Assembly: GCA_030704615.1 (NCBI GenBank)
Contig: CM060734.1
Coordinates: 49,678,042 to 49,742,041 of the forward strand
Direction: 5' to 3'
Length of the DNA stretch: 64,000 bases
Source: Takakia lepidozioides
Taxonomy: Eukaryota; Streptophyta; Takakiopsida; Takakiales; Takakiaceae
The notes below the pieces were generated by a model. The model made no database searches and was not told the origin of the DNA. It saw only the letters and a program-made list of their open reading frames with translations. The position numbers and the translations under genes are program-made. The number at the start of each line of letters is the position of its first letter. Position 1 is the first letter of the stretch. This document shows, in pieces, positions 54,973 through 64,000 of the stretch.

Positions 54973-56040
54973 CTCAACGTCAAACTGTTGCAAAAGTCCA
55001 TCAATTTCATCCAACATAATGACATATAACAACTATAGAGGGTGCACTAACACGATAGAAAGTAGGATTTTCCAACATATAACACTCATTCACTCTTTTC
55101 TATTGTAATATTCTACATAGTATAAAAACAAAACAATAAAAGAGATATAACATACATGGATGTAACATCTAAATAGGTCAACTGTGGGTGGGGCCGAACA
55201 TAAAAACACGTGTGGGCACATACTTCAATTTTGGAGAGTGAAATTCTTGCTGCCCCCTCATTGATCAAGTGACAATTTCACTAGAAAACAACGTCGATGC
55301 ATATGCAGGGAAATTTTACCTCCACTAACAGCCACAAAAATGTGAAAATCCACCACATTTGCAGCCATCCAATTCCACTGTCCTTGTAGATAGAGAAAAT
55401 TTGTTTGGGCGATTTCTTGATGTGTAGGTAGTGGGGATTTAACCTCACCTAGGATAAAGTGAAGATTACATATGCACATAGTACCCACAAATGGAAGAGG
55501 TCTTATTTACGCTAACTTCGGTTTCAGTTGGTAATTTCTCTACACATAGTTAGCAATCCATTTTAAAGTCATTTGGCCTTGTCTCATGGGTTTGCACTAG
55601 ATATAGGGTTGGAATTGAATGCACTAGCCTTACTCGGACCCTCTCCCACAAGCCTATGGCCAGTAGGCTCGCTCGGGCGCATTCAACTCCCATCCTAAGT
55701 CTAGTGTCCTCCCAGCTGCGGCTTGAGTACCTAAACTCTAAACTTCTAAGTCTAAAAACTCTAGAAGGTACATCTGTTTCTTGTGTTCAGGGAGTGGCTA
55801 CTGCTGCCGCCTCACGTCCAAGTTGAACCCATCAGCAAGCTCACAAGATAAGCTCACAACTCACCATCTCTCTTTGTTTTTTGTTTTCTGTGTTTATGCT
55901 TTTTTTTGCTTTTTTTTTTCTCTCTCTTTTTCTCTCTTCCCTCCTTACTAAACCGGAGAGTTGGTACCCCCCCCCCATCCCCACCCACGCAGCTCTCCCC
56001 TCATCTCAAATGCATGCCATAGGTGCTCAACGATTCATGA
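54973..56040. other. Intergenic DNA without recognised features
   Basis: Only short frames. 55880-55970 is a T-rich and CTCT-rich stretch. Nothing resembling a gene was seen. Confidence 0.3.
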
Positions 56041-56049
56041 GACTTCTGA

Positions 56050-56540
56050 TTATTAGGTATACATAATTTAAACTAGTCATCCACACCAGTGCTATGCGGG
56101 TAAGTAGATTTTTGTTTATTCTCCAATTAAGGGTAAATAAAAATTAGATGATTATTTATCCTTGGCCCCTTTCTAAGGGTACATTATTTATAGGTCCACT
56201 TATTTGTCATATGGACAAGAGTAAATGAGAATTTAATCATTTATTTATCTTCCGGGTAAGTGCCAATATATTCATAAGAGTAATTAAAGTGTAAGAATAA
56301 ATGATTTTTCTCCTCTCAATATGATTTAGTAAAAAACCTCCATCCCCTTTCTTCAAAGAAATAAATGATTGTCTTTTGTGATAAGGATAAATCAAAGATA
56401 TATTCAAGTATACATAGATTTTTATGTTTGAACTTTGTTATGCTCAATTTATTTTCTTTTATTTTTATTTTTTTTAAAGTGGTGTGGGTGTATTATTTCT
56501 GGGTGTAATTATAGGGCTGATTATAAGAGGTATGTAGATG
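56050..56540 (-). repeat. AT-rich dispersed repeat, copy 2 (inverted relative to copy 1)
   Basis: Reverse complement of 25915-26390, with shared phrases such as TTTATAGGTCCACTTATTTG, TTTTTCTCCTCTCAATATGA, CCTCCATCCCCTTTCTTCAA and TTTGTTATGCTCAATTTATT. No coding capacity. Confidence 0.75.
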
Positions 56541-56544
56541 CTAG

Positions 56545-57500
56545 TTGTTAGCAATCCATAATGCCATGACACACCAGAATTGGACAAGTAGAGCCACCAT
56601 TGAAGGTGTTTAAGGAGGAAGCAGCTCCAAAAGTTACATAAATGGTATCACCTCTGAAGGGAGCCATCTAGGACTTTAAATTTCAGCCTGTTTTGCCCTC
56701 TTATTAGACTCGTGCCTGATATGCATATTAAATTTTGTAAGTTAGCTCGTTGGTGCTAGAGAGAGTCAGCTTGGTCTTAGCAAGCCGTGAGAGCACCTTC
56801 TTCTTCAACCTATTTCAGCCTGTTTTGCCCTCTTATCAGACTCGGGCCTGATATGCATATTGAAATTTTATTTTAAATATATTAACAAATGAAGCGACCG
56901 CCATACCGGCAGTCGCATTATATTTTGAAATAAAAAACAATAGCAAGTCCCACTACTGGAGTGTCCAAACCAAATTTTGAGTATCGTTGTGTTTGCGTTT
57001 ATCTCCTAAATCTCACTGAAGATTTCACTCTAGACACGTTCTTGTTTTGAACCAAGAGCTGCTATCCAGTTTATTAACTGCCGCATACCCTATAAAGTAA
57101 TGGACAAAATGGCAGTGCGATTCGACAAAATTGTATAACAGGTAACAACTTTGAAAGATAATGCTTGGATGTTGGGGTGCAGGTGATTGAGGAAGGGGAG
57201 GGCAAAGTCCGCATACGTTGTTGGCCCTTCAAATTTGCCCATACTCAAGCTGCTCCAGAGAAGCTGGAGCCATGGATGGCTGGTCTTCAAGGCTGATTCT
57301 TGCACATGTCACAAGGCATTTGACATGCAAAAAAAGGCAAAAAAAAAGATCCGATGAGAAAGAAATGCCTGTCACAGTGAAAGTTATAAAAAAAAAAAAA
57401 ATTAAAAAAAAAAAAAAAAAAAAACTGTCGGGATAGGTTCGGTTTATAGAATATTCCCATTTTGGATTTCAAATGAGATTTTTACAATTTGTGTTGCATA
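56545..57500. other. Intergenic DNA, one short direct duplication
   Basis: The phrase TTTCAGCCTGTTTTGCCCTC then TTATYAGACTCGKGCCTGAT occurs at 56683-56735 and 56812-56860, a 50-bp direct repeat about 130 bp apart. A-runs at 57390-57424 resemble a retroelement tail. No gene seen. Confidence 0.4.
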
Positions 57501-57519
57501 TAATCCCTCAAAGATTGAA

Positions 57520-57795
57520 GGTTCAGTGCCGAACACCAATTCATACACTAAAAATAAATTTTTAAGGAAAAAAAAAAAAATGTGCCCGCACTGTTCGGCG
57601 CCGAACAGTGCCATAGGTTCGGAAGTGGTCCGAACTGGTTCGGCATAGGCTCAACACAGATTTGAAAGACTATACCTCGACAAAATATTTTTCCATATAG
57701 GCTCAACACTGATTCGGAAGAATATTCTATGGATATTTGATATATTCCATGAATATTCCTTTAAGTTCGGCACTGTTCGGCAAAACCTGCTCACT
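57520..57795. repeat. GTTCGGCACTG-type repeat cluster with a 22-bp perfect palindrome
   Basis: GTTCGGCGCCGAAC forms the centre of a perfect palindrome at 57589-57610 (arms extended by CACT/AGTG). GTTCGGCACTGTTCGGCAAA occurs at 57764-57785 and TTCAGTGCCGAACACC at 57523, and GTTCGG or its variants recur in between (57617, 57637). It may be the inverted end of a MITE or hAT-type element. No coding sequence. Confidence 0.55.
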
Positions 57796-57816
57796 GCTCA
57801 TGGAAAACTCAACCTC

Positions 57817-58450
57817 TATAATTCTAAGCTCCCTGGTACGTTGGTCCAACCTCCAAACAAGTGATGATGACCAAGTGAGAGCTTTATATCCCAAGTTTAT
57901 GAATTACATGGTGGACACTAGGCTTATGCATCATGATAATTCTAAGCTCCCTAGTACGCTGGTTGACAGCCGCCAAACAAGTGATGATGACCATTTGAGA
58001 GGGTGTTTTCAATACACTGGTACAATATACACTGCAGGTACATACCCCCTCACCAATCCTCACTTTGATTCAAGCATTCATAATTGTAATGTAGTTTCTC
58101 CAGGGGCTAGGATCCTCTATCATTGCTTTATACCCCAAGTTTATGAATTACATGGTGAGCACTAGGCATAATGTATAATTCTAAGCTCCCTGGTACGCTG
58201 GTCCAGCCTCCAAGCAAGTGATGATGACCATCTGAGAGGGAGTTTTCAATACGTTGGTACAATATACACCGCAGGTACATACCCCCTCACCAATCTCCAC
58301 TTTGATTTAGACATGAGCAATTGTAATGTAGTTTCTCCAGGGGCCAGGATCCTCTTAACTTTGTAATCATTGCTTTATATCCCACGTTTATGAATTACAT
58401 GGTGAACACTAGGCATAATGTATAATTCTAAGCTCTATGGTACACTGGTC
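57817..58450. repeat. Tandem repeat array of about 240-bp units
   Basis: Units begin AATTCTAAGCTCCCTGGTAC at 57820, 57938, 58177 and 58424. Each carries CAAGTGATGATGACCA, TTTCAATAC, GGTACATACCCCCTCACCAA, AATGTAGTTTCTCCAGGGGC and TTTATGAATTACATGGTG. Periods are 118 (a shortened first unit), 239 and 247; the last is partial. No long frame crosses the array. Confidence 0.85.
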
Positions 58451-58867
58451 CAGCCTCGACCCTTCGGCCTTGCTAGCCCAACATCCAGCCTCGTTAATGG
58501 CTTCTGGAAGTAACTCAAGGGTGGGAAGACCAAGAAAAGACCCATCTCAACGATCAATAATGTCTTTATTTGACTCACAAAGGTCGTTGTCTCCATATCA
58601 CACCCCCGAGGTACCAAATCTGTATTTAAGTTACTGACATTATTTGACCTGACTTAGGCTTTGGCTTTCTTTGATGTTGTGAATTTATTGATATGCTTCG
58701 TGAGGGGTTATAACTGGGTGAATTGATGTTAGAAAATCATTGTATTGCAAATTTCATCACGACCTTCCTCGCTCGAGGCTTTATCATAAAGCCAAATTTC
58801 CGAATCAGATGAAGATTCTCCGACTCTACAGATGTCCATCAACTTCTATCTTCTGGAGCTCGTGGTC

Positions 58868-59540
58868 CCCAAGGCAGGACCTATAACCGAAGATTCAAAG
58901 CCTCATGGAAAATTGGGAGGAAATGGCTTATGCACTTTAAACCACTAAGTGGGCCATCTACTGATTTTATGAAATGTACTGCTTGTGAGGAGTTCTGTAT
59001 CAATCCGCCATGGGGTCGTGGAGCAGGCTGTAAGAGCATGCAAAAGTCTATTGTTCGTGATGCATCTTATGCACCACGGACGGATTTTTGATCAAGATGA
59101 CACGTTGCAAGAATGCAAGGTAATGGAAGCTGAGTATGTGCAAGCGGTTGCGGATAGCTTGAATGAGAGTTTTCTTGACCTTCATGTCTTCAATGCAAAG
59201 CTCTTCAGTCCAAAGTATTATACAGATGCTCGTATCTCTATGTCCGAGCAATGGTTGGAGAGGTTGATCTTGAAATTTGGACTGACAGAGGATGAAAGTG
59301 ATGCAAGCAGGGCTGAGTTGCTTGAGTTAGTGAAAACCTTGAGGCATGAGTGTGAAAACAAATCCTTCTTTGAGGCGTGGTGATTATGTGGAGGCACCAA
59401 TGAATGACATACTAACTGGCCACACCTCATGCGTCTTTGGCAAAAAACACTTGTAATTCCTACAAGTAGTGGAATTTGTGATAGGGGTTTCTCAAAAGAG
59501 AATGCTAGATCAACAGCCATTTGCAGTCTTGCTTGAAGTT
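58868..59540 (+). pseudogene. hAT-family transposase relic with the centre deleted
   Basis: The N-part in one frame (YNRRFKASWKIGRKWLMHFK, then MKCTACEEFCINPPWGRGAG and CKSMQKSIVRDASY) resembles the TTF/BED-type zinc finger at the front of many plant hAT-like proteins (C..C.......W..G....K...R). The frame shifts near 59070. The C-part reads VMEAEYVQAVADSLNESFLD, FNAKLFSPKYYTD and, after a stop at 59383, WPHLMRLWQKTLVIPTSSGI then CDRGFSKENARST, the hAT dimerisation region (P.SS...ER.FS...). Several hundred codons of the RNase H-like catalytic core are missing between the two parts. Dead. Confidence 0.7.
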
Positions 59541-59788
59541 GGATATTTTGGATGCTTCGAAGGGTTTTTTCTTTGGACTAATTGTACTAAGAAGTTCACA
59601 CTTCTCTATCATTTTTAATTGTAATTTCATATGATATGGTTGTGTCACTTGTATGAAAGGTCAAAAAATTAAGGCTCTACTTAGGGCTCTACTCACAATC
59701 CAAGTTCTGGATATAAGCCTTCTCTTTCGCCTCTCGGCAGACATTCGGTCTCTATTCTCATGGTATCTCCAACACATTCTTCGTGTGA

Positions 59789-59890
59789 TAGGCCTCATGG
59801 CAGCCTTTGGGCATGTAAGGGTTTCAATTTTTTTCCCTTCAATAAGTTTCAATAAAACTAACAAGGGCCAACATCCCCTTTCACCCAAAA
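59789..59890 (+). repeat. Dispersed repeat end, copy 2
   Basis: GCCTCATGGCAGCCTTTGGG then CATGTAAGGGTTTCAATTTT matches 28888-28985. It ends in an A-rich tail from 59888, typical of a retroelement 3' end. Confidence 0.65.
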
Positions 59891-60900
59891 AATAAATAAA
59901 AAAAAAAATCTCAACCTGTCATGTGAAAGTCAATTTTTCAAAGTTGTCTGTTAAAAAAAAAATTAAAAAAAAATTAAAAAAAACTGTCACAAAAAAGGTA
60001 GGGCTACCTGTCAAACCGAAAAAGAAAAGAAAAGAAAAAAAAAAAAAACACTGCTGGTCTTCAACCGTCGAACTGGAAAGGCGTGCCAATCAAATGAATG
60101 GTCATATGTAGACCTGCAGGGCATGCCATTTATACCTATGCATATGCATGCAAGCACAGGCTAGAGTGGCTCTTTATGACCATTCTTGTCCTCTACCTGT
60201 TATACAGAGTATGTGTAAGTTTACAGGTCATTGCCATCCTTCCTAGGGAAGAGTAGCTGGGGTTCATTTCACTGTTCCTGCTGAAGGGTTCCCAAAAGAT
60301 CTCTCCTTCCATGGAATAGGTGTAAATTACCATGTGCGGTGGCTGTGGATGGGCACTCCGAAGATGTAAGTAGGTAGCACAGCCTTACATAACAGGTGGA
60401 GCCTGGAATACCATCTCATCCATTCATTCACTAGATGAATGCCTTGTACAAATACAGCACAACTGTTTCCTCCCCAATACTAAATAGCTCCTCGACTGCA
60501 TCCATTGAATGGCTAAGTGTGCCCGCACCTCAATCCTCACCCCAGACTGATAAACAGCAGTGAATTGAAATAATCCAGAGGCGGCTAGTAACAACAGCTA
60601 GAATCCATATCCTTAGCACCATTCCTCATCACACTGTCACCCCAATGACTAACCTGCTTCCATGCGATTTTCTGAGACTGTCATACCCACCTCCAGTAGG
60701 ATTCTCTCTCTCTTTCACACAAACTCGCACAGGCTGGCATCCCTCATGCAGAACAGTGAGCTAACACCTCTGCTTGTTAAATAGCAATCAACAACCCCCA
60801 GACTGAAACAAGTAGACTGCCATCCTAGCTGGCAAACATATAGAAAGCAGCACAAAAGTAGGAAAACTAGGCTCTGCTGGCAGCCGCTGCCCAAATATCA
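59890..60900. other. A-rich tail sequences and unassigned DNA
   Basis: 59885-60050 is a series of A-runs with TGTCAC phrases, generating meaningless Lys-rich frames. 60100-60900 has no recognised features. Confidence 0.35.
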
Positions 60901-60907
60901 GTCCGTC

Positions 60908-61446
60908 CTAGAGAGTCAGATCTACTATAGAGACGGCTGCAAAGAACAAGTATACCAATAAAAAAGAGGCAATGCCACCTAAGCCAGTGAAATCTTCCAA
61001 AGCTTCATCTATGACATCTGCACCTGATCCGTCTGCCAGAAATGAAGCAGAGCTGGCGGTCGAGCTGGGTTCCTCCACTGAACCAATTGGCGAGTCATTT
61101 GCAACCATAGGCAAGCTGTTGTCTCTCTGTTTCCAGTGGATGGACTTACCTTCCTTTTTGCGTTACCTTATCCCATTGAACATTTTAGAATAGATATCTG
61201 CAGGGGTCATGGGATGATTCAGCAGGCAAATGGGGAAAATTCAAGTGAGAGCTCAAAAATTGTAGTATTGTCAGTCTGATTGGCAGGTAGTGATGTAAAT
61301 CTATAACTGCCGTATACAAGGTCCTGAAGAACTTTCAACATGCACATACTCATCGCATGGCATAGGCCCTCTATATGCCTAACATTGTCCTCAGAAGCCG
61401 AGTTCTTCGCAGGATTGTTCTTGAACTTATCTTCTGCTTTCGGCAC
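60908..61446 (-). CDS. Possible small gene for a tail-anchored membrane protein
   Basis: A last exon on the minus strand (acceptor CTGGAAACAG at about 61132) reads RDNSLPMVANDSPIGSVEEP, a Ser/acidic part, then DEALEDFTGLGGIASFLLVY and LFFAAVSIVDLTL with stop at 60908: an acidic soluble part and one C-terminal membrane helix. A charged upstream segment (INEDEAEKVPKAEDKFKNNP then AKNSASEDN) lies at 61370-61460 on the same strand. Promoter-like elements (telobox, TATA) sit further up at 61670-61690. The exon chain and start codon could not be settled. The plus strand also has an open frame here (60972-61193), so the call is weak. No family is recognised. Confidence 0.35.
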
Positions 61447-61667
61447 CTTCTCGGCCTCGTCTTCGTTTATTGCATCACCGACTTTCTATTCGACCTCCGA
61501 CGGACGGATTCTCTAAATCTCCAATATCTTCGGCTGCACCAGCGTCCCTTAAGGAAACATGATCAATGATCCATTCCTTCTGGCAGCAACCGATCGCTTC
61601 AAAGACAGACTAGACGATCGATGGCAAGCCAGGCTCCAACATCTCTCTTCTTCAATATACCCCTAAA

Positions 61668-61692
61668 ATTATAGAGTGTGTTAACCCTAAAC
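61668..61692 (-). promoter_or_regulatory. Telobox and TATA-like promoter elements
   Basis: On the minus strand TTAGGGTT (telobox, the complement of AACCCTAA at 61683-61690) is followed within ten bases by CTCTATAATT, a TATA-like motif. Teloboxes near TATA boxes are common in promoters of plant growth-related genes. They would drive the candidate gene at 60908-61446. Confidence 0.35.
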
Positions 61693-62054
61693 CTAGTTCA
61701 TGGTCTTACTTCAAACAGATATCGCCATGAAATCGATGGTTGAGATTAACGAAGATTGTGAAGAGACTAAAACCCCAATAACAGAATTAGGGTGCGGCGT
61801 GTATTTAGGGCCTGAAGCTTCCAATATGCTACTTCCCACCGCTCACGTTAGCTATCCAGTCTCTGGCTGATTGCCTGTCTTGCGTCTTGAGGTCTCTGGG
61901 TGTGTCTAGCGATCCCTCATTGCCTACACGATGCTTAGCTCGCCCGCTACTATCTCTCGCACTCTCCCAATAAGCTCTGTGAATCTTTTTAAGATGTTCT
62001 TTAAATCCCAGCGACCCATAGAGATAGTGAAAGTACTCGTAAGGCATCGTTTGC

Positions 62055-62060
<6 letters not shown>

Positions 62061-62087
<27 letters not shown>

Positions 62088-62088
62088 C
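62061..62088. repeat. GA microsatellite
   Basis: About 13 GA units. Confidence 0.9.
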
Positions 62089-62524
62089 GTCTGCACGCTA
62101 GGTCGTGCATGGGCTACCAGCTGATAATAGACCTCGTACTGCGGAGGGTCCAGTCGATACTTGTTTCTACTGCAGGCCGGAGTGTAGTTTCTTACATTCG
62201 CACAGTGTGACTGTTCTTGTGTTGTGTTATGTGCAGGAGAGAGAGTGATAGGTTCGTTTTAAGGCACTGCATGCCGAAGCCCTGTAGCCATACCCACTTC
62301 TAGGTTGGCTGACCAGGAGCAGACGTGGTAGTGAACAGTGAAGGAGACGAATAACATGATGATTGTGCTAAATGTTGTTGCTTAAATGTGTTCTTCTCGT
62401 ATGGTCAAGCCGTTATGGTAGTGTCTGTTCGGCTCGGAGATTCACCCCAGATGTTAACAGCTAGTGGCATTGTCAAATCTTACATGCGTGTGTCTGGTGT
62501 ATTACAAAGCAAGAGATATGGCTT

Positions 62525-62925
62525 GATTGAGTCTATCAGTGTCCTATCAGTTGATGATGTACTGTCTTCCGCACAGGGCCTAAATGTAAGCATGTGCTGC
62601 TGCGAAGATGGTGAGAAAACCTTTTTGTCACGTTCTCTCCATATAAATCAGCAATAATTTATTAAGAGAGTAGGATCTGTTAAAGTCAGTGAGTGGTCTT
62701 TCATTTGATGACGGACTGTCTGCCGTTAGAGCTTAGATTTCCGCTCCTTTGAAGATGGTTAGACACCGTTTCGTTCATTCCTCCCAACAGATTTGGGAAA
62801 ATACTGTGAGTGCGAGGCCCTTACTGAGTCTAGCAGTGATCTACCAGTCGATGGTGGACTATCTGCCGCGTAGGGCCAAGATGAAAGTTTTCCTGCTTAG
62901 AAGATGGAGGGAAGTCGGTTGCTCA
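62525..62925 (+). repeat. Three diverged tandem copies of a 150-bp unit
   Basis: Comparable segments lie at 62525-62622, 62683-62775 and 62827-62922. Each shows GAGTCTATCAGTG-, then CAGT(C/T)GATG(A/G)TG, ACT(G/A)TCT(T/G)CCG, then AGATGGTGAG or AGATGGAGGG, and a TCTC/TTTC..ATATAAA.CAGC end. Spacing is about 150 bp. Divergence is large, so the array is old. Confidence 0.5.
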
Positions 62926-63579
62926 CACTTCTTTCGATATAAAGCAGCGACATTTATCCTACAATTGCAAACACTGGTCTCAACGTTATGACCATAGCAT
63001 CATTGCATTGCAACAGCTAACAAGGCTTCGTTGTGGTCTTAGATTGCAGTCACCACCTTCACACAGTTGAACACAGAAAGAGGGTATTTTACTGAAATGG
63101 TAGTGGGAGAAAGGTGAGCTCCATGTAGAGAGCGAGAAATGTCTCGGATTCGACCGTGTCTGCATGCACCTCTTCCCTCTTTCTCTCATACAGTTGTGGT
63201 AGCGGGGTGATGCCGCTTTTCCACGATACATGTCACGCCGGGATCCCTTCACATTGGGGTTCTCAGCTGTCACGGGGCCCCTTAAGGTGGAAATGCCATA
63301 ATTTCTCTCACACATACAAAATTGCAGCCACCGGTGGCTTCAATGAAATAATACTTAGAAGAGTTCCCCAGTTTCAGGTCAGACCCCTCCACGTTGACAG
63401 CTCCACCAGTTCCTTGCAAACGCAACTCAAAGTCTCGAGTAAACTTGTATCTTTGTTCAGCGTACGAAGAGGGATCTAAGAAGCACCAGCAGTGTGTTCA
63501 TGGGTCTGGCTCCCTATGCTCCCACGAAACTAGCTGCACATTCGTAGGATACGTCAACTGTTACTGCCACTACTCCAGC

Positions 63580-63780
63580 ACCTCTACATCCTTACCGCAT
63601 CATACACTTCAAAGCTAACGCCTCTACATTCTTACCGCATCATATACTTCAAACCTAAGTGCAACGAAGTGATCCTCTACATTCTTACTGCATCATACAC
63701 TTCAAAGCTAAGTGCAACGAAGTGATCCCCTACATTCTTACCGCATCGTAGACTTCAAAGCTAAGTGCAACGAAGCGATG
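63580..63780 (+). repeat. 53-bp tandem repeat, about 3.7 copies
   Basis: Units begin CTCTACATTCTTACCGCATC and end GTGCAACGAAGTGATC, at 63582 (short), 63621, 63674 and 63727. Units are over 90 percent alike by eye. Confidence 0.85.
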
Positions 63781-64000
63781 TTTCCCACGAAAAGGTAAAG
63801 AAGAGAATCAGAAAGACACAGAGATCGCAAGGCTCCTGGCTGGAAGTGAAGCTTTGATTTGAGGAGGTAGACAGCGAGCGTGACGCTCCTGAAGCACCGC
63901 GTAGAAGAAGGTGGGGAGCCGGTGGAGATGAATGATTGTGTTTGTGCGGGCAATAATGTGGGCTTTTCATCCGTCTTCATGTCTGAAGTCTGAACTCATC

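Noticed and set aside
57218-57472. Lys-rich or Phe-rich frames
   Set aside because: Caused by poly-A runs, probably a retroelement tail.
57817-58450. CRISPR-like array
   Set aside because: Units are about 240 bp with no short repeat/spacer alternation, and the DNA is plant nuclear.
59923-60111. Lys-rich open frame
   Set aside because: Translation of A-rich tail sequence with no other coding sign.
60972-61193. Plus-strand 73-codon frame starting MPPKPVKSSKASS
   Set aside because: No family match; the minus strand gives a better gene-like structure with a membrane helix and promoter elements, though I could not exclude the plus frame.

Overview
The window looks like nuclear DNA of a streptophyte plant. 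It has spliced genes with GT-AG introns, a plant-type four-repeat annexin, a plant START/Bet v1-like (SRPBCC) protein, Ty1-copia and possible Ty3-gypsy remnants with initiator-Met tRNA primer sites, tRNA-derived SINEs and hAT DNA elements. The long intergenic spaces and dense old repeats suggest a large genome. The plant FCP1/NIF-like relics and the unusual mobile elements would fit a non-seed plant (bryophyte, lycophyte, fern or charophyte), but the sequence does not fix the taxon.

Layout. 0-3 kb: eroded Ty1-copia pieces (RT, gag, primer site, probable LTR), all on the minus strand. 3.4-3.8 kb: a short palindrome repeated four times. 4.38-8.84 kb: a 4.45-kb element with about 680-bp inverted arms that encloses a broken tyrosine recombinase of the Crypton/DUF3504 type. 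9.2-10.4 kb: copia protease/integrase/gag relic. 13.8-14.3 kb: a MITE. 14.7-17.9 kb: several SINEs. 19.6-24.5 kb: an intact six-exon annexin gene with a LINE fragment in intron 2. 24.5-31 kb: AT-rich and gene-poor. 31.2-36.6 kb: a SWIM zinc-finger exon, then three decayed FCP1/NIF-like phosphatase domains. One tail exon there is split by a 730-bp hAT-type element with a perfect 8-bp target duplication. 39.3-46.1 kb: a SINE, a fairly well preserved copia element lacking RT, a second gag with primer site, and a copia RT/RNase H fragment. 46.4-49.0 kb: a second SINE family and small copia fragments. 49.3-50.3 kb: an intact two-exon SRPBCC gene on the minus strand. 54.1-55.0 kb: a second hAT-type element of the same family. 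56-56.5 kb: a second copy of an AT-rich repeat also seen at 26 kb, inverted. 57.5-59.6 kb: palindromic and tandem repeats, then a hAT transposase relic. 60.9-61.7 kb: a possible small membrane-protein gene with telobox/TATA-like promoter elements. 62.5-63.8 kb: two more tandem arrays.

Only the annexin and the SRPBCC gene look functional. The least ordinary items are the recombinase inside long inverted repeats, the paired hAT elements whose subterminal regions are GGTTCC arrays, and the triplicated phosphatase relic disrupted by one of them. Coordinates of exons come from reading splice sites by eye, and every family assignment is from recognised motifs, not from a database search.
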